Below are positions 1 through 11,213 of a DNA stretch of 64,000 nt, piece after piece (within the stretch, counting starts at the first letter, position 1; every line of letters starts with the position of its first letter). A program made the position numbers and the translations under genes. Source of the stretch: Maratus speciosus (taxonomy: Eukaryota; Arthropoda; Arachnida; Araneae; Salticidae); NCBI GenBank assembly GCA_963932465.1, contig OZ010799.1:157352761-157416760 (forward strand), written 5' to 3'. The notes below the pieces were generated by a model. That model ran no database searches and was not told the DNA's origin. It saw nothing but the letters and a program-made list of their open reading frames with translations.

Positions 1-1020
1 GTATACTTTCCTTCTGTATTTAAAAAAATATCCTCAGGACTTAAGGAGAAAGGATTAAAAGTAAATTTCGTACATAATTATTCGATTTGATGTTCTGTTT
101 TATTATTATTTTCTAAACTATTATGTATCTGCTATTCAAATGAGGTGTTTGAATGCAATTTTAAGTAAATTTTTTTATCTTAAAAACCAATTTTAATGCC
201 ATTCCCAACGGTAATAACGTTAAACTATATGTAAGCCTTTTTTTTAATTACATAAAATCAGACATTAATTATGCCATAACATTAGGGCCATAAACAAAAA
301 CAACAAACTAACAGAGTCGCATTAACGTAATGATCTTTTAAAAATAACCGTTATATTCTGGGATAAACTTTTAACGTCTTATTTTATTTCCATGGCTATA
401 ATATTATTTTCCGCAATCAATTTCGGTGTCGATAAATGCTTTTAACATAAAAGATCCCCAAACAAATAAAAAGGTCGCCGAAATCACCGTCGCTCAATGC
501 TTTTCGTAATTATCGGTAAAAACATTAGTGATTTTTACTTTTTGTCTTATTGACTGCCATTAGCTTTTGTTTTGGGAATTCACGTTTATAATAAAGTATA
601 GCTTTATTTCTCTTTCTCTCCACAAACTATACTTTGATGAAATAAAAACTGTTTTGTTCATTTGATGAAACATAAGATAAATAAATATATTTCCGCTTAG
701 TTAAGGTAAATTTTTAATGGTTAAATCATAATAGTCGTTATTAAAACGCAAATATAAGTTTACAACAAGAACTAAAAATCCTGCATACAGCATAGATTAT
801 GAAACACTTTCCAACATATTCAAAATACTATAATAAATCTTCACAGCTTACTGATGTGAAACATGACGTCCAAATGAAGAATTTGGAAAATGCATAACGC
901 ATCTGATAACCCGATTTCTGCTATTAACATGGATAGTCGATAAAATATAAGACTTTTTGCAGTCTTTTATATGATCTATGCATACTACATAGTACATAGT
1001 ATGCTCAAATATAGTTCATT
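1..1020. other. AT-rich stretch, no gene seen
   Basis: No ORF of convincing length and no recognisable protein, RNA or transposon end. A short imperfect palindrome (CATACTA...TAGTATG) sits near 980-1003. I see nothing else in it. Confidence 0.5.
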
Positions 1021-1099
1021 TAAATGCACAGCACAGTTGAAAATTTCCACTCAGCAATTTCCGCCGACGAATTTCCGCCTGCCAAAAATGTCACATTTT

Positions 1100-1515
1100 T
1101 GGTAAAATGGCACATGACACGTGTCTGGCACAGATTTTGTGCCGACTAAAGTGTCTGTCATTTTCAAAATATTTTTTTCTAAGCAGAAATATTATTCTGC
1201 CTCAATCTCAGCGTGCCTCAAATACCTTTTTTGAGTAGTCAAAAAATGGCACTTGACGCGTGTCTGGCACAGTTTTGGGGCCGACTAAAGTGTCTGTCGT
1301 TTTCAAAATATTTTTTTCTAAGTATAAATATTATTCTGTTTCAGTCTCAGCGTGCCTCAAATACCTTTCTTGGGTAGTCAAAAAATGGCACTTGACACGT
1401 GTCTGGCACAGTTTTTGGTCCACGATCCTTCAGCCAGACATTCGATTTTGTATTCAGCCATTACAAAAGAAGTGTTGCACAAATTTTCAGTGTGCCTCAA
1501 ATACCTTCACTAAAA
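1100..1515. repeat. 139-bp tandem repeat, about 2.5-3 units
   Basis: The block ATGGCAC(A/T)TGAC(A/G)CGTGTC begins at 1107, 1246 and 1386, so the period is 139-140 bp. Each full unit also carries CAGCGTGCCTCAAATACC. The third unit is broken in its middle and ends near 1510. The long open frame over this region is only the repeat read through and is not a gene. Confidence 0.85.
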
Positions 1516-1934
1516 TGTTTAATAGCTCTGGGACTAAGCTAATTGGTGGGACATCTCCTTCATCTGACATCGTCTCCTGACATCTGTTATACATGGTCGC
1601 AAGTCTAACAGTCACTGCAGTGAAACAAAATATGGGATCTTTCATACGTCTCATTATTACTCTCTAATGATCGTTATATGGTCACTCCAGTGAAAAGTCT
1701 CTTGTGACTGTTGCTTTGTGATGGGTCATAAAGTGACATTATTATGACGTCACCATCTAATTATCACGTGAAGGTCCTTTGAAGTCATTAACGGCATTGA
1801 ATTCTGATGAGTCACCAAATAATGTCACAATGAATTCACATGGTGACTTCCAGGCAGCGTTGCCGCATATGGTTGATTTTTTATTTAGGCGTTCATAATT
1901 CTTACTAGTAAGTTTTAATAGTTATTTTTGCTTT

Positions 1935-2345
1935 GTGGAACAATGGAACAATGTGAGCAGTGTTCTTAAATTCCCTAGGTTGCGTTGCAACTTTACATCC
2001 AGGCTATAAATATTGCGTGTTTCAATGCATTGGGAGCCTTAGAAGAAATAAAGTTTAAACGCGGCTGGTGGCCACAAGTAAAAAATAAAAGTAGAGAAGA
2101 AAAACAATTAAAATTGTTAGTGTAGCAATAAGAGAGAAAAAATAAAATAAAAATAAAAATAAAGTTCCATATGATCCAAATAAAATGTCCATGACAGTCG
2201 AAAAAGCTACCAAAGGAAGCCTCAGCATAAAAAAAAGACTCCTTTCAGAGACCATACATTAGTTTAACACAATAAATGCAAAGCAAAATTCGATAGTATA
2301 GAAAATTGAAAAATTTACATATTTACCAAAAATAATCATAAAAGT
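1935..2345 (-). mobile_element. Fragment of retroelement 3' trailer
   Basis: On the minus strand this matches 13110-13520 on the plus strand, the trailer downstream of the intact ORF1 at 11214-12836. Shared landmarks in order are GTAAATATGTAAAT, TGTGTTAAACT, ATGTATGGTCTCTGAA, GGAACATTCATATG-type blocks, GCCGCGTTTAAACGC, GCCTGGATGTAAAGTTGC and ATTGTTCCATTGTT. It has no coding capacity. Together with 4036-4400 it forms one minus-strand copy split by about 1.7 kb. Confidence 0.7.
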
Positions 2346-2756
2346 TTATAAGTTAATGCACAATAGAAAATAAAAAAATTCCTGCCGGCCCGGCCTACAG
2401 GCAGAGGTAGATTTAGATAAGTCAAATATACTAATTTCACAGACAAAAACTAAATCATGATTAGAGATAAATCCACTTTAACAATTTTATCTGGCCGTTT
2501 TTGACGAGATTTTATTTCATTTTTATATAATAGCTGGTTTTATCAGAATCATGTTAGGGCGGTATTCAAAAAAATACTTTTCCATGCTCAACAACTCGAA
2601 ATTTTCTGGCATAATTCCAGATTCATTTTTAATTAAAAAAAAAAAAATATGAAACTTGCTGACGTGATTTTTGAAGAGATTTATAAGTGACCTGTGTTTT
2701 TATTTTTTGTTCAATTAATTGAAACTTCATATATAAACAATTATTTTCTCAGAAGG

Positions 2757-3225
2757 ACAATATTTTTCGTTTCTAACACAATCGCTTTGGGAAATTCCGT
2801 TCAAAATGCCCATTTTGACATCATTTTTTGAAATATACTCTGCCTCAATCAAAACATCGATCATTACGGTACATTATATAGTTTCTGAATAAGCGAATAT
2901 ACCAATTAAATGCGTTTGAGAGCAAAAATGAATTTAAAAATGAGTCAGAAAATAAGCAGTTTGGATTTGAGTGCATCCTTAGTACAATGATTTTTCCAAC
3001 ACAATCCGCTTCGGTAAATTCAGTTCAAAATGCCCTTTTTAACAGCATTTTAAAAAATATATTCTGCCTCTATCAAAAAATCGACCATTACGGTACATTA
3101 TATAGTTTCTCAGTAAGAAAACGTACCAATTGGAAGCCTTTGAGAGGAAAAAATAAATTGTAAAATGAGTCAGAAAATAAGCAGTTTGGATTTGAATACA
3201 GCCTTACTAATATGATTTTTTTTCT
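2757..3225. repeat. Two tandem copies of a ~233-bp unit
   Basis: The order of landmarks TAACACAATC, CAGTTCAAAATGCCC-like, CATTACGGTACATTATATAG and AATGAGTCAGAAAATAAGCA occurs twice, offset by about 233 bp. No coding signal. Confidence 0.75.
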
Positions 3226-3227
3226 TC

Positions 3228-3720
3228 AACCGCTATGTATTTTTAATTTGTTTTTGCTGTAAGAATTGGTCCTATCCACAACTTGCCTATATTGATGTTG
3301 TAGACAATATTAAGAAGATATATGATAAATTCATGGGGATTTTATATCTTTTGAATTGACGGAGTTATGGATTTTTTTCTTCTTCAAACCCCCTTTTTGT
3401 TTTCATTTTCAATTTTTTTTTGCGGTACGAATTGGTCCTATCAAAAACTTGTGAATATAAAAGTTGTAAATAATGTTAAGGAGATTTATAATAAAATTAA
3501 TTGGATTTGATATCTTGAGAATTGACGAAGTTATGAATTTTTTTCTCCCAAAAACCTTATTTTTTGCGCCCCTTGAGCTCATTTTTAACTTTATCAAAAA
3601 TCTGTGATACATAAATTTTTGGCCCTATTTTTAGAAGTAATAAAAACTTTAAACTGATTTGATATATGCAAAAATTAAGAAGTTATGGGGGGTTTTCTGT
3701 TTTCACAAAACCCCTCCCTA
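3228..3720. repeat. Three degenerate copies of a ~165-bp unit
   Basis: Each copy carries a variant of GAATTGGTCCTATC, then a conserved GAATTGACG(G/A)AGTTATG block (third copy AATTAAGAAGTTATG), then a run of T and C. The copies are diverged. No coding signal. Confidence 0.6.
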
Positions 3721-3847
3721 TTTCCATCCCCTTGGTCCGATTTTGCCCATTAACGAACCTGACCGAGATTTTATGCCCATTGATTTTATGCATCAGTTTG
3801 GAAGACATTGACGTAGAATTACGAAAGTTATCGTGTTCAGAAGAAAG

Positions 3848-3907
3848 TGATATATATATATATATAGATAGATAGATAGACAGACAGATAGATAGATAGA
3901 TAGATAA
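3848..3907. repeat. Microsatellite (TA)n-(GATA/GACA)n
   Basis: A TA run passes into GATA and GACA tetranucleotides over about 60 bases. Confidence 0.95.
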
Positions 3908-4035
3908 AGTTTTTTACTGAGGGTGGTTTTGGGTTCTAGGGGTCATGATCGGTGTAGATCTGCAAAAAGTTTTCAGAAATTCCAACATAGGAACGATCCC
4001 AATAGGTAGTATTTCTTACGAAATCTACCTAAAAA

Positions 4036-4400
4036 CGACAATAAAAAAACATCACTGAGGAGAGTTCAGACTAACAGAACTGAACAAATCACAAAAAGTG
4101 TAGGGGAACAAGGGGGAAAGAGGACGGCGCCCGCCTAGTCTGGTAACTCAATGGAAATAGATGATATAAAGAAAACGTGTTAATAGAACAATAAAATAAA
4201 AATGTAAGACAATTTATAATCATGAAAAAACACTAGAAAAAGCAGTTTAGAATAGTTTTTTTTTATAACAAAACAGACAAAACAAGACAAGAAAAAACAT
4301 GAGTTTAGCAGAATAAGAAATTATTCTTCATTTAAGTTGAGGAGTTTAGCAAGTCCTTTGCTTTCTAAGATGGCAAATATTCTATTAAAAAATTCTATTC
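4036..4400 (-). pseudogene. C-terminal end of a gag-like ORF1 plus its trailer
   Basis: Read on the minus strand, the first ~75 bases encode a tail like the C-terminus of the ORF1 at 11214-12836: an (I/V)xAIL/VIL hydrophobic stretch, then KL-containing residues, then an acidic end and a stop. After the stop, the block GACGCCGTCCTC-like and TGAACTCTCCTCA match the trailer at 12990-13080. The rest of the ORF is absent upstream, so this is a 5'-truncated copy. The homologous trailer resumes at 2345 after a 1.7-kb interruption. Confidence 0.65.
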
Positions 4401-4799
4401 AAAATTTTCTGGTGTAAGTTCAATATTTCTAAATAAAAAATCCGCCAAATGCGGCAACGCTTCTCCAGGTGACCCAAACTCTACTGTCACCATTGCCCTC
4501 CTTTGTGAAATTCACCAGATAATTTCATTTTCTGTTACTTATGAATTAGTCACAAAGCAACTATCATGTTGACTTTACAATTGAGTCTCCAGAGGACAGT
4601 CACATGAGAGTCACAAGGTGACATCATTGTAAAGTCACCTGCTGACTCGTCCCAAAGCAGAAGTCATAGCGACTTCTCAGTGGAGAGACCAAATGAGAGC
4701 AAGAGTGAGACGAACGAAAAATATCACATTTTAGTTCACTGCAGTACCTGTGACACTTAGGACCATTTGTGACGTCAAGGAGACTTCACATCGACTGGC

Positions 4800-5620
4800 T
4801 GTCCTCTTAGAGTAGTACCTATATTCTACCCTAAAGTTCAGGGGGGCACAACACACCTGCAGAAATGTACTTTATTATCTAAAAATTTATCAGAATATGC
4901 AGCTCATCAGAATTATATTATTGCACAACACCGTGTTTAATTTAACGCTTTTAAATAATGAAATCTTTGACGTATTTTCTATTCTTATAAATATTTATGT
5001 AATTTAAAAACTATAAATTGCGATTTATAAGAGGTTGAATACTAAGCAAAGTGTGTTAAAAACAATGACTTTCAGAGCTGACGTTGAGGCTCCTGAAATG
5101 CAGATTAACTAGCTTTATGTGAGATATGATATGCGAAAACGCAACCTCACTATAAAGCAACTACATTTTTGCTATATGAAAATCTTCGAAGTATTTTCTA
5201 TGTAACGGCATACACTACATTAACCGTACCACGGCCAAACTCGATTCCCCTTTTACGGCTACAACAAAATGTCGAAATCCCTTTGTTTTCGGGGAATCAG
5301 AGTTTCTCTCCGGAGAATTGTAGGGGGCACTTTTACCTACTGTATCTAATGAAGAATTTGCCTTGCACGCTTGTGTTTTCTTAGGTATAACTTAACTGAA
5401 ATTGCGATTTTTGATTTTTTTTAGTAAAAACCGGCTCATTGCTGAGTTCCATACTGCACATATGATTCACTAAAAAAATTCCAGAAATTTCTTTTTATGA
5501 ATTTCCTTCAAATTTGTACAAACTGTTGAAGGGAAAAAAAGAAAGACTTGTTGATTCTTTAAGATAATGAAACATGAAAAAAAATTATTTATTTATTATT
5601 ATTTTTTTGTTTCCCCGTAT
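4800..5620. other. No gene seen
   Basis: Short chance ORFs only. No conserved protein motif, RNA structure or clear transposon end was recognised. Confidence 0.5.
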
Positions 5621-5626
5621 TTCATG

Positions 5627-7178
5627 ATTAGCCCAGTGGTAGGGGAGCAAAAAAATGCCGAATTCGGAATTAATTAGGGGAAACCTGGAAATTGTTTTAA
5701 TCCCTTCAGTTTAGGTCTAGAATGAATATGCAATGTTTTCCCCCTCGTACTAGGTGAGCATTAGGAAATATGTATAGATTTATAGTAAAAAAACACGTTT
5801 TTTTTTACGTACCATAACAGTATCTCCAAACAGCTAACTCTGTCAAAAACATTGTTAATACAAATTTTGTAGAGCTTAAAATTCTGAGTAAAATGAGTAC
5901 CTACACTTAATATTTTTGTTGAACATTAAGGTCACAATTCCACTTTAAATCTTTAGACCCGAAGTCAAGGGGTTGAACTCAGAATTAATTAGGAGAAAAC
6001 TGTAAATTGTTTTAATCCCTTCAGTTTAGGTCTAAAATGAACGTACTATGTTTTCTTCCTCGTACTTGGGTGAATGTTAGAAAATATGTACATATTTATT
6101 TTCGAAAAACACGTTTTTTTTAATTACCTTAACAATATCTCAAAACAGCTAACTCTATAAAAACAATTGTCAATACAAATGTTTTAGAGCTTAAAATTCT
6201 GAATAAAATGAGTACCATCATTAATATTTTTGTTCAACATTAAGGTCGCAATTCTATTTCAAAATTTTGCCTTAATCGTTAATCAAGAGCTTGAAGCCAG
6301 GAGAGACCAAGTTAACTTAACAATATCTCAAAACAGCTAACTCTATCAAAAACACTGTCAATACAAATGTTGTAGAGCCTAGAATTCTGAGTAAAATGAC
6401 TACTTACACTTGATGATGTACTAATGATGTACTTACACTTAATATTTTTTTTTCAACATTAAGGTCACAATTCCATTTCAAAATTTTTCAAATCAAGAGC
6501 TTGAAGCCAGGAGAGACCAAGTTAACTTAACAATATCTGAAAACTGCGGCCTTAATATTGAACAAAAATATTAATGATGGTACTTATTTTATTCAGAATT
6601 TTAAGCTCTACAACATTTGTATTGATAATGTTTTTTATAGAGTTAGTTGTTTTGAGATATTGTTAAGGAAATTAAAAAAAAAACCGTGTTTTTCGAAAAT
6701 ATTTTCTAACATTCACCAAAGTACGAGGAAGAAAACGTAGTACGTTCATTTTAGACCTAAACTGAAGGGATTAAAACAATTTCCAGTTTTCTCCTAATTA
6801 ATTAATTAATAACAACCCCCTGACCACGGGTCTAAAACTTTAAAGTGGAATTGCGACCTTAATGTTCAATAAAAATATTAGTTGTTTTTTAACTCATTTT
6901 ACTCAAAATTTTAAGCTCTACAATATTTGTACTGAGAATGTTTTTGACAGAGTGAGCTGTTTGGAGATACTGTTATGGTATGTAAAAAAAAACGTGTTTT
7001 CTTTTTTTTTTTTTTTTTTTTTTTTTACTATAAATCTATACATATTTCCTAACGCTCACCTATACGAGGGGAAAAACATAGCATATTCATTCTAGACCTA
7101 AACTGAAAGGATTAAAACAATTTCCAGCTTTCCCCTAATTAATTCTGAATTCAACCCCCTGACCACTGGGCTAAATCA
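5627..7178. repeat. Fold-back made of ~311-bp tandem units
   Basis: Two direct units start near 5665 and 5980 and share AATTAATTAGG(G/A)GAAA, TTTTAATCCCTTCAG and ATATTTTTGTT. A partial third ends near 6535. From about 6545 the same units recur as reverse complements, two copies ending at 7178. The outer ends match (GATTAGCCCAGTGGT at 5627, ACCACTGGGCTAAATC at 7161). The axis of symmetry lies near 6543. Open frames here are chance reads of the repeat. Confidence 0.85.
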
Positions 7179-7189
7179 GCACCTACAAT

Positions 7190-7990
7190 ATTTAAATTTA
7201 CTGAAAATTGTTCACAATGTACAAATATCTATATTTTTCTAAATTAAGAATCGTGCAAATATCCATGTTTTTTTTGTTGTTGTTGTTGTTGTTTTTTTTT
7301 TTTTGTTTTTTTTTTTTTTTTTTAAGAAAGGGAAAAAAAATCGATATGATTTGATTGCCGGATATTTGCGAAAAGACCTGATTATTTTTTCTTATATTAT
7401 AAAATCTGAAAATATATTTTTATTTTTATCGTACACTTTTATATGACGACTGTCCAGCATTAGAATATTTAATTTTATCATGTGATTTTGTAATTTTTCC
7501 ATATGCTTGTATAGTTAAGATTAGTCCATATAAATGTTAATTTATTGAAAATCGTTTGCAATGTACTGATATATATATTTTCTAAATAATTAAGAATTAT
7601 GTAAATATCCATGTTTAAAAAAAAAAAAATCGATATGAGTTGATTGCCGGATTTTGGCAAAAAGACTTTATTTTTTTATATTATGAAACCTATAAATATA
7701 TGTATATTTTTTACTCGCATACTTTTATACCATGAATGTTCAGAATTACAATATTTAATTTTACATGTAATTTTGTTATTTTTCTACATGCTTGAATATA
7801 TCAGATCAACACATATAATGGCCAAATTTATTGAAAATTGTTTGCAATGTACATATATCTATATATTTTTAATTAATTAAGGATCGTGCAAAAATAATCA
7901 AGTTTCAATGTTCTGAAAAAAATATTTCGTTATGAGTTGGTTGCCGGATACTGGCGAACTTGCTTATTCTCTTAATGTGTAAATATTTTT
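7190..7990. repeat. ~290-300-bp tandem repeat, about 2.7 units
   Basis: The anchor TTGATTGCCGGAT or TTGGTTGCCGGAT occurs at about 7351, 7640 and 7939, with TTTATTGAAAATTGTTTGCA-like blocks between them. Long A and T runs lie near 7270-7325 and 7618-7630. Confidence 0.75.
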
Positions 7991-8661
7991 TTATTACAGT
8001 TTTTATAATATAACTGCCTAAAATTGAAACATTTGATTTTATAATTTCCCCTATTTTCTTTTCTAAAAATGGTAGAAACCTATAATTATTATTTTTCTAT
8101 TTCCCTGTACACTTCATTTTTACCTCTAATGTTTACTATTGTCCAAAGATGTCTGCAATCAACTTTATATATCTATACTTTTACACCAGAATTATTTTAT
8201 CTCCAAATCCTTTAGTTTTCCTGTTTGCAGTATAAAAAACGCCGAGGCAAAATATACGTATATTATTTATACTTTTTATAACGCGTATACAGAAATATTT
8301 TTCGTATTTTTATGTTTGAAAGTAACACTTAATCAGCATTATTTACAGTAGAGAAAATACTATTTGCAGTAGGTATTCCCGCCATCTGGCGACGACTGTA
8401 GTCTTTAACGATTCCGAAACTAAGGGATATTGTGAAGGCCGTATAAGGCAGGAGATCGAGTTTGGCTGTGACTGTACATAACTATAGTTTCACTGCTATA
8501 AAATCTGTATCTTGAATTATTTCTTTTTTTATAAGTGCATCTATGGACATAATCCAAAATTTATCAATAAAAATTTTCAAAATAATCTGTACTATTTCAT
8601 TCGTATTATTATTTTTATATATATATATAACTCAAATCAATTAACATTCTTTTTTTTTTTC
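7991..8661. other. No gene seen
   Basis: AT-rich with short chance ORFs. A CGCCATCTGGCGACG block near 8380 resembles transposon-end sequence, but I found no partner for it. Confidence 0.4.
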
Positions 8662-8665
8662 TTAA

Positions 8666-8900
8666 CACCTTGGGTACGGATTTATTTCAGGGCTACCACT
8701 GGCGTTTTTTTTTTTTTTTTAAATTCTATCTCGCATCACTTTCTCAAAACAAAAATCTTTCATATACACTTTGACAGTAAGTGCAAGAGAAAAATACTAC
8801 AAAAATATTTTCCTGTAAATAGTGGTAGGAATAGAATTAAAAAATAAGCGCCAGTGGCCAAATGCATGACGAGTCTCAGTCGTCAAATGTACCCAAATGG
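8666..8900. mobile_element. piggyBac-like MITE (TTAA-flanked, 235 bp)
   Basis: TTAA lies at 8662-8665 and again at 8901-8904. The ends are inverted: CACCTTGGGTAC on the left and GTACCCAAATGG on the right. An inner inverted pair CCACTGGCG / CGCCAGTGG lies about 25-30 bases further in. TTAA target duplication is the hallmark of piggyBac elements. There is no transposase, so it is non-autonomous. Confidence 0.65.
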
Positions 8901-8904
8901 TTAA

Positions 8905-9379
8905 AAATAAAAGTCTGGTATACAATAGGTGATAATAAAATTGTTGAAATAAACATTCACAATAAAATTAAAAAAAATCACAAACATAATATTGCGAAAA
9001 TGCAATGTCAGTCTTTAAGGGCTGTTGTTTACCTTTTCAACAATTTTGTTTGTTTTAAAAATATGGTTCAAATGGTGAACTTGCATTTCAAGTCATTACA
9101 TTTCAATGTTCAACTAAAAGTTAATTTTGAAAAAAATATTTTTAACAGTAAATGTAATAAAAATTCCTAGAAAGTTTTTAAAAAAAATTGAATTTTTTAA
9201 AATCCCTACTATTTTTTTAAATGTTGATATTTTTGCCCATTTTTTTAAAATTTTCAAATGTGTATTACTCAAGACTGCACATGGATTTTTAGATTAATCT
9301 AATATTAGATTTAAAATGATTTTTTTACTGATATATGTTGTGAAACACGATAAAATCTAACACATTTTCATGTACTTTT

Positions 9380-9417
<38 letters not shown>

Positions 9418-9895
9418 AAGGTTATTCTATGCGCAGATTTATCAGATATATAATAAAGAGCATACACAAAAAAGTTTATATCTCTAACTCAAATACAAAA
9501 AAAGCCTTAGCATTTTTAAAACATAAAAGTGAAGAAAATACGAACATGGAGAAACATTTAACGTTTTAATTTGTGCGGGTAATTGTACTGGGTGTATTAA
9601 GGAAAATTACACTGTCTCGCGATATAACTAGCGTATGAGTAAAAATGAGGTGTCAAAATATTCACAATTAAACAAGTTTTCATTTAATATTAAAAAAAGA
9701 AAATCTATTTTTTGACCATTTTTTTTTTTTTTTTTTGGTAAATTGTTCCCTTAATGGGTTAAAGAATAAAAATCCCTGTATTAGATAATTGCAGATTTCT
9801 ACGATTAAATAATGCGCATATTTTACTTCTATTATACTAATAGCGAAAAAACAAAAAAAAACCCCACTAGATATAGCAACTATGTATATTAGATG
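8905..9895. other. No gene seen; long homopolymers
   Basis: AT-rich. An A run of about 30 lies at 9384-9413 and a T run at 9720-9736. No protein family or retroposon body could be attached to the A run. Confidence 0.4.
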
Positions 9896-9899
9896 GAGG

Positions 9900-10482
9900 A
9901 GGGCGGAAATACATAGTTTACTAGAAGCGTAAAAAATAGCAGCGTTAAAAGCACCAAAATTTTAAATTTTAAGCATACCGGTTTCGGTAGCATATAGCAT
10001 ACCTTCCTCAGTGCTAAGGATGGGGGAAATTTGTTCACATATATAGGAGGGATGGGAAATCCAGTTAACGGTTTATTGACCAATAGGAAAACAGAGGATT
10101 GCAGGTAACAGCCAATAGAAAAATAGATGAAAAATGGAACCGAAATAGTGAGAAAAATTAAGAGAAAGAAGTATTTATGTAATATTTCCAACAATCTGAT
10201 AATGGAGGAATAGCGAATTCACAATTTACAATATTATTTAAAATTTTAAATATGAAATGCTTCAAGGAAGTTATGTTCATGTATAGAAGTAGGTTTAGAG
10301 ATTATTTTAATAGAATTGAAGTCAAAAGTATGATTCATCTCCCAGCAATGTTTTGCAATAGAGGATTTATTGATTTCTTGTTTTTTAATATATTGTTGAT
10401 GTTCCTTGATACGAAATTTTAAGCAGCGTTTGGTTTGTCCAATATAAGAAAGGCCACACTGGCAATTAATACGGTAGATACC
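9900..10482 (-). mobile_element. 5'-truncated Penelope-like element
   Basis: The minus strand carries the end of a GIY-YIG endonuclease (10246-10482) and then a 3' region with a hammerhead-like core near 9976-10012. Penelope-like elements typically encode reverse transcriptase plus a C-terminal GIY-YIG domain. The reverse transcriptase is missing, so the copy is truncated. An inverted copy of its 3' region abuts its broken end at 10485. Confidence 0.7.
10246..10482 (-). pseudogene. GIY-YIG endonuclease fragment of a Penelope-like element
   Basis: About 78 codons are open from 10482 to a TAA at 10246-10248. It begins directly with GIYRINCQCG, then SYIGQT about eight residues later, then R..EH in FRIKEHQ. 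It ends with HNFLEAFHI, which supplies the Glu expected near the end of the domain. The CQC pair inside the first strand pair is typical of Penelope-like endonucleases, where cysteines lie between GIY and YIG. This domain nicks target DNA during insertion. There is no start codon and no reverse transcriptase upstream, so it is a relic, although the frame itself is unbroken. Confidence 0.75.
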
Positions 10483-10484
10483 CC

Positions 10485-10621
10485 ATAATTTCCCATCTCT
10501 CCTATATATGTGAGCAAATTTCCGCCATCCTTAGCACTGAGGAAGGTGTGCTATATGCTACCGAAACCGGTATGCTTAAAATTTAAAATTTTGGTGCTTT
10601 TAACGCTGCTATTTTTACGCC
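10485..10621 (+). repeat. Inverted copy of the Penelope-like 3' region
   Basis: Nearly identical to the reverse complement of 9930-10050, including CTGAGGAAGG (10537 on), TACCGAAACCGGTATGC and TTTTAACGCTGCTATTTTT. It begins three bases from the truncated GIY-YIG fragment. Penelope-like insertions are known to carry such extra partial copies, called pseudo-LTRs, sometimes in inverse orientation. Confidence 0.8.
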
Positions 10622-11049
10622 TCTATTATATTGCACCAAGCTCCTACTTGATAACATAGTTTACTACTTTATTGGAATTAATTTCACAAAACCGGTGCTT
10701 TCGGTAACTGTAAAACTAATTTGAGGGAAATTAGTAATAAGGTAAACGTATTGAAATTTTCATCTTTTGAAATCATATTATTTTAACAATTTTCCACAGA
10801 GTGAAATCAATTATGAAAGCAAATTGCAAATTATTTTTGGGGGTTATTACAACCTCCCAGTATTCCACATAAGTGCTTGGTAAATTTTACTAATAAAAAC
10901 GTATAAAAAATTGCCGAAGAAATTTAGTGCTGGTACTGCAAGTTGCATATACGTGACAAATAATTTCCTCTCTATAAAAAAAAACATACAAGAATTATTT
11001 TTAATCAATATAAACTACTAAAATTATGAAATTACATATGTTTTCAATT
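10622..11049. other. No gene seen
   Basis: AT-rich sequence between the Penelope-like relic and the ORF1 element. Nothing recognised. Confidence 0.5.
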
Positions 11050-11213
11050 ATTGTCATTCTTGAATTTCGCCAGTCAGTTCAAGTTGCGTTGGAGCTCTGT
11101 TGTGAGGGGTCTTGTGAGGTGATTGCTCCATCGCATGTTATATTTTTCGCAGAGTGAATGGCAGGTGTGGCGGTTCGTTAGAATAGTTTTCGCTCGCTAT
11201 TTAGTGCTGCATA
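11050..11213 (+). other. Probable 5' leader of the ORF1 retroelement
   Basis: This stretch is clearly less AT-rich than its surroundings and leads directly into the ATG at 11214. It has no ORF of its own. The true 5' end of the element was not located, and I infer the leader from position and composition only. Confidence 0.35.

Larger units (their letters stand above)
1600..4760. mobile_element. Composite element bounded by ~310-bp inverted repeats
   Basis: The stretch 1600-1905 is homologous to the reverse complement of 4430-4760. Matching blocks occur in the same order in both arms: CACTGCAGTGAA at the outer end, a run of TGTGAC/GTCAC-rich segments, and GCGTTGCCGCAT followed by GATTTTTTATTTAG at the inner end. 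The arms are diverged, by eye roughly 65-75% alike, so the structure is old. Inside lie two minus-strand retroelement fragments and several tandem repeats. It may be a fold-back or TIR transposon that received retroelement insertions, or one repeat family inserted twice in opposite directions. No transposase was seen and I could not define a target duplication. Confidence 0.5.

Noticed and set aside
3848..3907. GATA/GACA run as a CRISPR-like or regulatory array
   Set aside because: It is a plain microsatellite without spacers.
9889..10194. 101-codon hydrophobic ORF on the minus strand
   Set aside because: It lies in the non-coding 3' region of the Penelope-like relic, and its hydrophobicity follows from T-rich DNA.
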